Shown one piece after another: positions 7,319 to 12,776 of a DNA stretch of 12,776 nucleotides; position 1 is the first letter of the stretch; each line of letters opens with the position of its first letter. The stretch is from contig JAIRPH010000077.1 of the NCBI GenBank assembly GCA_031257135.1, positions 1-12,776 on the forward strand, given 5' to 3'. Made by a program: the position numbers and the translations under genes. The notes below the pieces were generated by a model. The model was not told where the DNA came from, searched no databases, and saw only the letters and a program-made list of their open reading frames with translations. The stretch comes from Spirochaetaceae bacterium (GTDB taxonomy: Bacteria > Spirochaetota > Spirochaetia > Treponematales > Breznakiellaceae).

Positions 7319-7477
7319 TCAGAGCGTTTCAGGCGTTATAAAGTAAAGCCTGCGATTCCGGCAATCGTCGTCTAGTTTTACTAACAGTTCCACAAGATTT
7401 TTTATATATCTTTTTTCCTGATCATTCAATTTCATAAAACTCTCGACGAGCGTTGCCAAGCGTTCTTGTTCAGTCAT
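7319..7477 (-). CDS. 52-aa helical protein resembling an XRE-repressor C-terminal module
   Basis: The best start is the ATG at 7477, preceded by AGAGGT with 5 bases between; a longer reading from 7504 uses a non-ATG start without support. The product begins MTEQERLATLVESFMKL and is predicted as two amphipathic helices around NDQEKRYIKNLVELLVKL. It has no helix-turn-helix and no signal peptide. Its pattern aligns in register, without gaps, with residues 81-109 of the XRE regulator encoded divergently at 7646 (shared L…V/I..F.KL……Y…..L), including the F-x-K-L and Tyr positions. This is the segment that in many phage-type repressors mediates oligomerisation. It is the first gene of the minus-strand cluster. 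A role as an antagonist or partner of the repressor is inference. Expression is supported by the strong promoter and ribosome binding site. Confidence 0.65.
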   Translation of the reverse strand: MTEQERLATLVESFMKLNDQEKRYIKNLVELLVKLDDDCRNRRLYFITPETL

Positions 7478-7513
7478 ACTGTACCTCTTTTTCTGACAAT
7501 ACAAGGATATGTT

Positions 7514-7564
7514 CTACATGGTATCCTGCTGGAGTCATTGTGGCTTATTTTAGATACAATGTAG
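7514..7564. promoter_or_regulatory. Candidate operator dyad CTACATGGTATC / GATACAATGTAG
   Basis: The left arm at 7514-7525 and the right arm at 7553-7564 are inverted copies with one mismatch in 12 bases, separated by 27 bases. The right arm lies between the -35 and -10 of the minus-strand promoter; the left arm lies in its leader. GATACAAT appears a third time at 7616-7623 over the -10 of the plus-strand promoter, 63 bases from the first. The neighbouring XRE gene is the obvious candidate binder. As RNA, the dyad would not form intact, because the right arm lies upstream of the expected minus-strand start. Confidence 0.5.
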
Positions 7565-7575
7565 TCTGCTGTCAA
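7547..7575 (-). promoter_or_regulatory. Near-consensus minus-strand promoter, TTGACA / 17 / TAAAAT
   Basis: On the minus strand TTGACA (complement of 7570-7575) and TAAAAT (complement of 7547-7552) are 17 bases apart, close to the perfect sigma70 sequence. Transcription would begin near 7540 and give a leader of about 63 bases before the small ORF at 7477. It probably drives the small ORF, the ATPase and the kinase. One arm of the GATACAAT dyad (7553-7564) lies in its spacer, so a bound repressor would block it. Confidence 0.75.
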
Positions 7576-7593
7576 TATCCTCTAAAAGACGTC

Positions 7594-7623
7594 TTGCCTT
7601 AGATAGGCGCGCTTTGATACAAT
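7594..7623 (+). promoter_or_regulatory. Plus-strand promoter of the XRE gene, TTGCCT / 18 / TACAAT
   Basis: TTGCCT (7594-7599) and TACAAT (7618-7623) are 18 bases apart. Transcription would start near 7630, right at the AGGAGG ribosome binding site, so the leader is very short. The -10 is part of a GATACAAT copy, consistent with autoregulation. Confidence 0.5.
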
Positions 7624-7645
7624 TGGAATTATAGGAGGGTCTGCC

Positions 7646-7996
7646 TTGAAAACCGATCTGGGGATGCCTCAAAGAATTTACGCGGTTCGCAAAACCTTGG
7701 GACTTACGCAGAAAGATTTTGCCGAAAGACTCAATATAAGCAAGGCTTATGCAGGAGCCATCGAGCTGAACAAACGTAAAATAAACGACCGGATTATCAA
7801 AATTATTTGTTTTACCTATAACGTAAACGAACAGTGGCTTAGAACCGGTATCGGCGCAATGTTTAATGAAAGCGATGATCATAAACTGGAAGAAGTTATT
7901 CGGAATTTTAAAAAATTAGACGCGCTGTTGCAGGATTATGTTTTGAAACAGATTCATTTAGCATTGGAGTATCAGGAAACAAAAGACAAAGAATGA
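7646..7996 (+). CDS. XRE-family transcriptional regulator
   Basis: The 116-residue product starts at TTG 7646: AGGAGGG (7633-7639) ends 6 bases before it, while the next ATG (7664) is too distant. Residues about 9-66 form a phage-repressor-type helix-turn-helix domain: RIYAVRKTLGLTQKDFAERL, then the turn and recognition helix around ISKAYAGAIELNKR, then a fourth/fifth helix ending in NVNEQWLRTG. This arrangement, including the NEQWLRTG ending, is typical of small Firmicute and spirochaete XRE repressors. Residues 74-116 form a charged helical tail that probably oligomerises. It is divergent from the small ORF/ATPase/kinase cluster and probably represses both promoters in the shared region. 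The frame stays open for 196 codons after its TGA, running through the nested repeat. Confidence 0.9.
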   Translation: MKTDLGMPQRIYAVRKTLGLTQKDFAERLNISKAYAGAIELNKRKINDRIIKIICFTYNVNEQWLRTGIGAMFNESDDHKLEEVIRNFKKLDALLQDYVLKQIHLALEYQETKDKE

Positions 7997-8021
7997 TTCC
8001 GCTTCCTATACCGAAGCCGTT

Positions 8022-8427
8022 TCTTTCAAGCCCGAAACGAAAGCCGGCTTGCTCAGAGTTTCTTCCAGCAGGCGGGAAGCTTTTTCCAGCAGGCTGAAGG
8101 CTTCTTCCAGCAGGCGGGAAGTTTCTTCCAGCAGGCTGAAAGCCTCGGCAAGCAGGAAGATGGTTTATATTTCAGCGCGGCCGGCTTTTCTTTCAAGCCT
8201 GCAACGAAAGCCGGCTTGCTTAGAGCTTCTTCCAGCAAGCTGAAGCCTTCGGCGAGCAGGCGGGAAGTTTTTTCCAGCAGGCTGAAGCCTTCTTCCAGCA
8301 GGAAGAAAACTTCGGCGAGCAGGAAGATGGTTTATATTTCAGCGCGGCAGGCTTTTCTTTCAAGCCTGCAACGAAAGCCGGCTTGCTTAGAGCTTCTTCC
8401 GGCAGGAAGAAAACTTCGGCGAGCAGG
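8022..8427. repeat. Nested tandem repeat: 167-base units with 21-base subunits
   Basis: The motif TCTTTCAAGC starts at 8022, 8189 and 8356, so two complete units are exactly 167 bases long and a third is cut off after about 72 bases. Each unit has a unique-like part (TTTCAAGCCTGCAACGAAAG, then an AAGCCGGCTT palindrome) followed by 21-base subrepeats of the type TTCTTCCAGCAGGCGGGAAG: five in unit 1, five in unit 2, two in unit 3, with a Cys-free AT-richer link (GATGGTTTATATTTCAGCGC) closing units 1 and 2. Because 167 is not divisible by 3, the reading frame shifts from unit to unit, so it is unlikely to be a conserved coding repeat, although several frames happen to be open. It fills the space between the convergent regulator and methyltransferase genes. 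Confidence 0.9.
8347..8369. repeat. 8-bp hairpin at the repeat-unit junction
   Basis: GCAGGCTT (8347-8354) and AAGCCTGC (8362-8369) are exact complements with a 7-base loop. At the previous unit junction the first arm reads GCCGGCTT instead, and there a different pairing is better: GCCGGCTTT (near 8180-8188) with AAAGCCGGC (near 8207-8215), 9 bp. Both junctions therefore keep a strong hairpin by different pairings. There is no T-run, so this is not a typical intrinsic terminator. Confidence 0.6.
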
Positions 8428-9045
8428 TCAGTTGGGAAGACGCCACCGTTTGCGGGCGCAGAGCATATACAAGTCCGGGTTGTCAATGCGAATCTCTTCC
8501 CGGAGACCTGCATCTTTCATGCAGTCCATAACCATCTCCGCAGGAGGCAGATTATCCGCCTTAATATCATGGTGGCGCGCGTGAATATGAATACTGTTTA
8601 TCCTGTCCCGAGGCTCGGAATGAAGAATCCCCAAAAGTCCGCCCGGCGCAAGAAGCCGAGATAAACGCCGTATCGTACCCCGTTTGTCCTCAAAATGAGG
8701 AAATACCGAATAACAGATAATACAGTCAAAACGCTCAGGATCAAACGGATACTCCAGAACGTCTCCCGTAATAAACGTAATCTTCGCGTCCCCGGCTTTC
8801 CGCTTGGCGGCTTCAATCATCTTGGCGGCTATATCAATAGCCGTTATGTCCGCCTCATCAGTATACCGCGCCAGCAGAGGCAACAGAACTCCTGTGCCGG
8901 TTCCCACATCAAGAACGCGCTCGCCCTTCTTGATGTTCAGCAGTTGTAGCATAAGTTCTACCTTAGCCATATCATGCCGAGACGTCTCGTCCCAAGTCCC
9001 AGCCCGCTCATTGAAAAATGCAGTCTTTTCATCAGATTCAGTCAT
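8428..9045 (-). CDS. Class I SAM-dependent methyltransferase
   Basis: The 205-residue product is a compact Rossmann-fold methyltransferase of the UbiE/Methyltransf_11/25 type. Motif I is VLDVGTGTG (44-52), the acidic end of strand 2 is Asp71 (AIDIA), motif III is GDVLEYPF (94-101), motif IV is FDCIICYSVFPHF (106-118) and the post-motif is LLAPGGLLGI (131-140). An N-terminal helical cap (FNERAGTWDE) is usual for small-molecule enzymes. A histidine-rich stretch (HIHARHH, 153-159) follows the core and may touch the substrate or a metal. The substrate cannot be told from sequence. GGGAG precedes the ATG by about 5 bases. The ATG overlaps, as ATGA, the stop of a small upstream frame. The 3' end lies directly at the nested repeat, and no intrinsic terminator is visible. 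Confidence 0.9.
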   Translation of the reverse strand: MTESDEKTAFFNERAGTWDETSRHDMAKVELMLQLLNIKKGERVLDVGTGTGVLLPLLARYTDEADITAIDIAAKMIEAAKRKAGDAKITFITGDVLEYPFDPERFDCIICYSVFPHFEDKRGTIRRLSRLLAPGGLLGILHSEPRDRINSIHIHARHHDIKADNLPPAEMVMDCMKDAGLREEIRIDNPDLYMLCARKRWRLPN

Positions 9046-9119
9046 AGTTTCTCCCGCGCCCGCACAGGTTGATCCGCAGGCGTTGTGTTATTATTAAGCC
9101 CCAACAGGATTTTGATCAA
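9042..9119 (-). CDS. Possible 25-aa ORF translationally coupled to the methyltransferase
   Basis: A TTG at 9119, preceded by GGCGGCGGG, opens a frame reading IKILLGLNNNTTPADQPV, then a short basic end, whose TGA overlaps the methyltransferase ATG (ATGA, 9042-9045). The same frame is open upstream past 9185, into the 3' end of the Wzi-like gene, with residues such as LSLELFAERRLLVSYEKRR, so the true N-terminus is uncertain; it could also be the remnant tail of a lost gene. Terminal ATGA overlaps are typical of coupled genes, which is the main support. No family is recognised. Confidence 0.25.
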   Translation of the reverse strand: MIKILLGLNNNTTPADQPVRAREKL

Positions 9120-9184
9120 TACCCGCCGCCTTTTTTCATAGGAAACCAAAAGCCTCCGCTCCGCGAACAGTTCCAGCGATAGGC

Positions 9185-11083
9185 TTACTGAATAAACGCC
9201 TTGACCCCGAGGGTGAAAATAATGCCCGTCGAGTGAGGATATTCAGAGGTGTCGATAACCGAGTACGCGGAAGGCTCTCCGGAATTAGCCTGACCCTCGA
9301 TGTTGGTAAAGTACGAAAACACTACTCCCGCCTCGGCGAATAGTTTTAAAGGCGCGCCGTATCCGTAGAGACTGTACTCGCCGCCAACCTTCAGGATATG
9401 CATCCATTGATACGCGCCGTCCTGCAAAAAGTATTTTCTCAAAACCGGCTTTTCACTGCGCCCGCTGGGATCAAGCTCGGACAGCAGAGAACTGCCGTCT
9501 ACCGCGCTTGACCCGTAATCCGCGCCGTGCCGAATCATCTGATACTGAAACGCAACTTTCGTATACATCGCCGGCACAGTTTCAAACCGGAAAAGCAGTT
9601 CGTCAGAATTCGGCGGCAAATACGAGCCGAGACTTTTCCCGTTATTGACGTACGCGGCTTCCATCCGAATATCTCCATACCACGGCACAAATACCCGCGT
9701 ATGAGTATAGCAGTACGGCTCAATCTTCGTGTAACTTATCGTTACCGAAGTAAAAGACAGTATCGGTATCGAAAAACCTACGCCGGCTTGCAACGCGTAC
9801 ATCGCCCGATCCAGCTCAAAAATATTTTTCTCAGGATTTATCTCGTCTAAGAAAAAAGAAAACCAAACCTTCCCTAAACCGGGATACTGCCCTCTGAGAT
9901 TGAAAAACAATCCCGTATTATCGAAATCTCCGATGTTGTTCTGATAAAAAAAATTGTCCGCCACAGGAAACAGATAGCCCAGTTCAAACCGTTTGGGCCA
10001 CAGAACCGTGCTTCCCGCGTCAAAATGCGCGTAGTTTTTATAATTGAATTCAAGCATAGCGATAGAAAATAGATTTTGGCTGGACTCTGAGGAAATTTTA
10101 ACGCCCTCGGCGTCATAATACTCAAGTCCTCCGGTAAGGCTTGAAAAAGCAAGCCACGAAAAAGGACGAACCGCGGTTTCCAGCCCGACAAAAGGTTGCG
10201 CCATCTGATTCAGCACGAGACTGCTTCCCCGCTCCATGCCAGCCCACTCCCGATCAAGCCGAGCGAACCGGTACGTGAGATGCCCGTTCAGAATCGCGCC
10301 GGACAGCTCAGGAAACATCGCATACCCGATAGACGGTTCCTGAGGCCACGCAACCCCTCCGCTGTTGTCAATCTGAGTAAAGTTAAACACAAACGCGTCC
10401 CATCGCTTTTTATACGCGTAAGGAAAATACGCGAGGGGTTCGCTGTAGGAAGTAATTTCCCGATTGACGTAACTGGTGGGATCATCGCCGGGGCTGACGG
10501 GAGCATCTTCGTCAACGAATCCGGGGTAATAGGTATTGTAAGTTCCAAGTTCCTTCCGGGGAGTCCGCATAATGCCCCCGGATACCGTAAACCCGTAGGA
10601 TATACGCTCGCCCAGATCGCCTTTGAGGTAGACCGTAAACCAATGTTCCGTAGCCCACGCGAATTGGTCTCCCGGGTAGCCGCCGCCGGAAAACAGGTGT
10701 TCCGCGGTGAATCCAATATCCGCTGAAAAACGCGCCCAGTCCCAGATATGTTCCGCGTAAAAAGCTCCCCGCCGCCAATCTAATCCTCTGGGCGGCGGCG
10801 TTAAGGGTTTTCGGGCGTTTTCGAGAATCCGGCGTTCCTGTTCGGTGAGTCCGCCGAACCGTCCTTCCGCATCCGCGCTGAGAATCTCGTTTATGGCGGA
10901 TAAGACCTGCGCCCGGGAATAGGGCTTCGCCCCGGGCAGAGGCGCGCATAAGCCTCGGATTTGGGCTTGCTCCAGCAGGTAATACGCCTCATGATTCAGC
11001 GGAACCGACGTATGCGTCTGCGCCTCAAGAGAAAGTAAACCGATAGAAACCATACATAGCGTAAAAAAAAACGAAAACCGCAT
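9185..11083 (-). CDS. Wzi-like outer-membrane beta-barrel protein
   Basis: The 632-residue product begins with a signal peptide (hydrophobic to about residue 20, likely cut after Ala21 in LEA-QTH). A short helical region follows with YYLLEQAQIRGL (34-45) and PYSRAQVLSAINEIL (54-68), the N-terminal signature common in capsule-assembly Wzi-type proteins (PF14052) of spirochaetes and Bacteroidetes. From about residue 105 to the end, alternating aromatic/polar strands separated by Asp/Gly/Asn-rich turns indicate a large beta-barrel. In E. coli, Wzi anchors capsule polysaccharide at the cell surface; in spirochaetes the role is unproven. GGAG lies 7 bases before the ATG, so the start is secure. 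It is divergent from a second protein of the same kind at 11191. It ends 140 bases before the methyltransferase start and could be cotranscribed with it. Confidence 0.8.
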   Translation of the reverse strand: MRFSFFFTLCMVSIGLLSLEAQTHTSVPLNHEAYYLLEQAQIRGLCAPLPGAKPYSRAQVLSAINEILSADAEGRFGGLTEQERRILENARKPLTPPPRGLDWRRGAFYAEHIWDWARFSADIGFTAEHLFSGGGYPGDQFAWATEHWFTVYLKGDLGERISYGFTVSGGIMRTPRKELGTYNTYYPGFVDEDAPVSPGDDPTSYVNREITSYSEPLAYFPYAYKKRWDAFVFNFTQIDNSGGVAWPQEPSIGYAMFPELSGAILNGHLTYRFARLDREWAGMERGSSLVLNQMAQPFVGLETAVRPFSWLAFSSLTGGLEYYDAEGVKISSESSQNLFSIAMLEFNYKNYAHFDAGSTVLWPKRFELGYLFPVADNFFYQNNIGDFDNTGLFFNLRGQYPGLGKVWFSFFLDEINPEKNIFELDRAMYALQAGVGFSIPILSFTSVTISYTKIEPYCYTHTRVFVPWYGDIRMEAAYVNNGKSLGSYLPPNSDELLFRFETVPAMYTKVAFQYQMIRHGADYGSSAVDGSSLLSELDPSGRSEKPVLRKYFLQDGAYQWMHILKVGGEYSLYGYGAPLKLFAEAGVVFSYFTNIEGQANSGEPSAYSVIDTSEYPHSTGIIFTLGVKAFIQ

Positions 11084-11190
11084 CGGGTCGCTCCTTTTTT
11101 AAGGGTAATTAGTTCTAGTTGTACTAGATTTTTCAAATCTTGTTAAGTATTAATATTGTATATAACGATAGTATTTGCTACATTCGTCGT
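11084..11190. promoter_or_regulatory. Divergent AT-rich control region of the two Wzi-like genes
   Basis: The 107-base gap is strongly AT-rich compared with the flanking genes. On the plus strand TTGTTA (11140-11145) is followed 15-17 bases later by TATAAC/TAACGA (11161-11168). On the minus strand TTGAAA (complement of 11131-11136) is followed by AT-rich sequence where a -10 would lie, but no hexamer is close to consensus. The element names are tentative; the divergent layout and composition are the real evidence. No ribosome binding site precedes the plus-strand ATG. Confidence 0.45.
11114..11128. promoter_or_regulatory. Perfect inverted repeat TCTAGT-TGT-ACTAGA, candidate operator
   Basis: Two exact 6-base half-sites (11114-11119 and 11123-11128) surround a 3-base centre, 15 bases in all, the usual size for a dimeric repressor site. 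It lies about 30 bases upstream of the minus-strand start codon, between the two divergent genes, so one regulator could control both. It is not repeated elsewhere in the window as far as I can see. Confidence 0.5.
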
Positions 11191-12776
11191 ATGAAAAAAG
11201 CGGGATATGATTTTGTTTATCTGCATAAGGAGCGGACTGCGCGTCTTTTAGCGTTTGCGGCGTTCTTTGCTTGCTTCGGTACGCTTGCGGCTGAGAGCCG
11301 GTTCATGATGATTCCTCCGGGAGACCCCGCGCTGGAAGACCTGCGGTATGTGTCCCGAGAGGCGGGGTCCGCGATGCTTTCGTTTACGCCGCCTCTTTCC
11401 CGGGACGAAGCGTTGGCGGTTCTTGCCGCGGCGGACCCGGAAACGCTCTCGCCTTCCGCCCGGGATGCCTATAACCGAGTCAAAGAACGGCTTACCCCGA
11501 AGATGCGGTTCTCGGAGCCTTTTTTCGCGTTATCCTTTCACGCGATCGCGGAAATAGGAGGCGGGGTACGCTCGAATCCGGATATTCCCTGGCTCGGCGG
11601 AGGCGGCAATAACCTCTACGCTATGAGAAGCCCCGTCCTTACCCTGCCTTTCGGATTCTACTTTGCCGATCTGATAGAGCTTAATCTTACGCCTTCGCTT
11701 CAGCAGGACCCTTACTATAACGAGCGGGACGCCTACGGATTCACCAATATTCCTTTTCAGGCGGAGCGCATAGACGCCTACTTCCCGTTTCGGGCATTCC
11801 TCGCGGCAGGCGGCCCCTGGTGGCATTTCCAAATCGGCAGAGACCGGCTTTCTATGGGAACCGGTCATTCCGGCAACCTTACCCTCTCGGACACGCCGGA
11901 TTACTACGATTTCGCAAGGCTCTCCTTTTTCTCAAAACATTTGAAATACACGGCTCTGGTAAGTCAGATGCCCTTATTTTATTCGGAAGAACTCTGCGAT
12001 CCCGCGCTGTGGGATTCCCGCATACCGGATGCGGTTCTTCAGCGGCATATCTACGTCCACAGGCTCGATGTAAACTTGTTCGGCAAGGTATCCGTAGGCT
12101 TCGTTGAAGGACTAAACGCCGGATCGTCCGCTCTGGAGATACGCTACTTGAATCCAATGATGATCCTGCATAATCTCTTTTCATATTTTGATTACCAATA
12201 TTGGAAAGACAACTCTGACAGCGGCTTAAACAGCTCTTTTTTTTCGGTGGAAGTCAATGTTACGCCGGTTAAGCATATTTCGGTTTACGGACAACTGGTT
12301 GTTAATGAACTTACCACGATTTTTGAAGGAGATTATGAATCGGAGGATAAACAGCCTAACGCGCTGGGCTATCTCCTCGGGATTGAGTACAGCCGGAGTT
12401 TCGGGATATGGGGCGCGCTTTTTTACGGCGAAGCGGTATATACCGACCCGTATCTGTACATGGACAACAGCCCCCTCGGGGCGATGATTTGGATGCGCCG
12501 AATGAACCGCTTTTCGATGACTGAACGGCTCATGTGGATGGGGCATCCGCAGGGACGGGATGCGTTGCTGTTTCTTATCGGTTCCCGAGTAGGTAAGGGC
12601 GAGGATATATCGTTTTCCGCGGAATTGGCTTTTAGTCTGCACGGCGAGCATGGACTCAAGTGGGACTGGGGTTCCCCTGACGGCGGCTGGGCGGCAGGAG
12701 CCGCGGACGAAGTTACGCCCACCGGACAATTCGAGAAAAAAATTTCGCTGTCCGTTGCGGCTCAGTGGAAGCCTAT
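11191..12776 (+). CDS. Second Wzi-like outer-membrane beta-barrel protein, 5' part
   Basis: ATG at 11191 opens a frame with no stop to the window edge (about 528 codons), so the 3' end is missing. A basic n-region is followed by a hydrophobic segment (TARLLAFAAFFACFGTLAA, likely cleaved near residue 34). The short helical part LSRDEALAVLAAADPETLSP…RVKERLTP matches in layout the PYSRAQVL…RKPLTP part of the divergent protein, which shows the two are paralogous. Barrel-type strands follow, and LEIRYLNPMMILHNLFSYF, then the FFSVEVNVTPVKHISVYGQL strand pair, is characteristic of the Wzi-type family (PF14052). The start lacks a Shine-Dalgarno sequence (ATTCGTCGT precedes it), so translation may be leaderless-like or weak. 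This gene may be missed by annotation because no stop lies in the window. Confidence 0.82.
   Translation, partial: MKKAGYDFVYLHKERTARLLAFAAFFACFGTLAAESRFMMIPPGDPALEDLRYVSREAGSAMLSFTPPLSRDEALAVLAAADPETLSPSARDAYNRVKERLTPKMRFSEPFFALSFHAIAEIGGGVRSNPDIPWLGGGGNNLYAMRSPVLTLPFGFYFADLIELNLTPSLQQDPYYNERDAYGFTNIPFQAERIDAYFPFRAFLAAGGPWWHFQIGRDRLSMGTGHSGNLTLSDTPDYYDFARLSFFSKHLKYTALVSQMPLFYSEELCDPALWDSRIPDAVLQRHIYVHRLDVNLFGKVSVGFVEGLNAGSSALEIRYLNPMMILHNLFSYFDYQYWKDNSDSGLNSSFFSVEVNVTPVKHISVYGQLVVNELTTIFEGDYESEDKQPNALGYLLGIEYSRSFGIWGALFYGEAVYTDPYLYMDNSPLGAMIWMRRMNRFSMTERLMWMGHPQGRDALLFLIGSRVGKGEDISFSAELAFSLHGEHGLKWDWGSPDGGWAAGAADEVTPTGQFEKKISLSVAAQWKP

Noticed and set aside
7319..7996. Toxin-antitoxin module
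   Set aside because: The genes are divergent rather than in one operon, and the small protein has no toxin motif; a repressor-partner reading fits better.
8022..8427. CRISPR array
   Set aside because: The repeats are tandem and contiguous or nested, with no unique spacers of constant length, and no cas gene is in the window.
8022..8427. Diversity-generating retroelement template/variable repeat
   Set aside because: No reverse transcriptase gene is in the window, and differences between copies are not biased to adenines.
8049..8584. Protein-coding ORFs on both strands over the nested repeat (for example 8216-8584 + and 8220-8513 -)
   Set aside because: Several frames on both strands are open only because the repeat is poor in stops; the 167-base period shifts frame between units and no ribosome binding site fits.
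12226..12729. 167-aa minus-strand ORF and neighbours
   Set aside because: Antisense to the second Wzi-like gene, whose frame is open for over 520 codons and carries family motifs.

Overview
The window looks like a piece of a free-living or gut-associated spirochaete chromosome, most likely Treponema-like. This is an inference from the gene set: two Wzi-like outer-membrane barrel proteins side by side, a multi-sensor hybrid histidine kinase, a probable lipoprotein made almost entirely of TPR units with a relaxed lipobox, and a mixture of GC-rich coding DNA with AT-rich control regions. No rRNA, tRNA, CRISPR array, transposase or phage structural gene is visible.

Layout. Bases 1-300 hold the 3' end of a Uma2-family endonuclease-like gene. 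Bases 301-992 carry no secure gene: a short C-terminal gene remnant, a good sigma70-type promoter (499-527), GC-rich palindromes and an AT-rich patch with a doubtful ORF. A TPR gene (993-2270, +) is bracketed by two identical 27-base hairpin-forming sequences and followed by a frameshifted remnant and a bidirectional terminator. On the minus strand a three-gene cluster runs from 7477 down to 2530: a 52-aa helical protein, a DUF815 AAA-type ATPase and an 1124-aa hybrid histidine kinase with three PAS domains, one GAF domain and two receiver domains. Facing away from the cluster is an XRE-type repressor gene (7646-7996, +). The shared 168-base control region holds a near-consensus minus-strand promoter, a plus-strand promoter and a dyad built on GATACAAT.

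Bases 8022-8427, between the convergent repressor and methyltransferase genes, form a nested repeat: a 167-base unit (two full copies and one partial), each holding 21-base subrepeats. A class I SAM methyltransferase (8428-9045, -) follows, with a possible small coupled ORF just upstream. Then comes a divergent pair of secreted Wzi-like barrel proteins (9185-11083, - and 11191 to the window edge, +) that share a 107-base AT-rich intergenic region with a perfect 6-3-6 inverted repeat.

How the parts may work together (inference). The repressor probably controls itself and the small protein/ATPase/kinase cluster through the shared dyad. The small protein resembles the repressor's own C-terminal helical module without a DNA-binding domain, so it could modulate the repressor. 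The two Wzi-like proteins probably act together at the outer membrane and share regulation. No single known defence or mobile system explains the window; the repressor/small-protein switch and the nested repeat are the most unusual parts.
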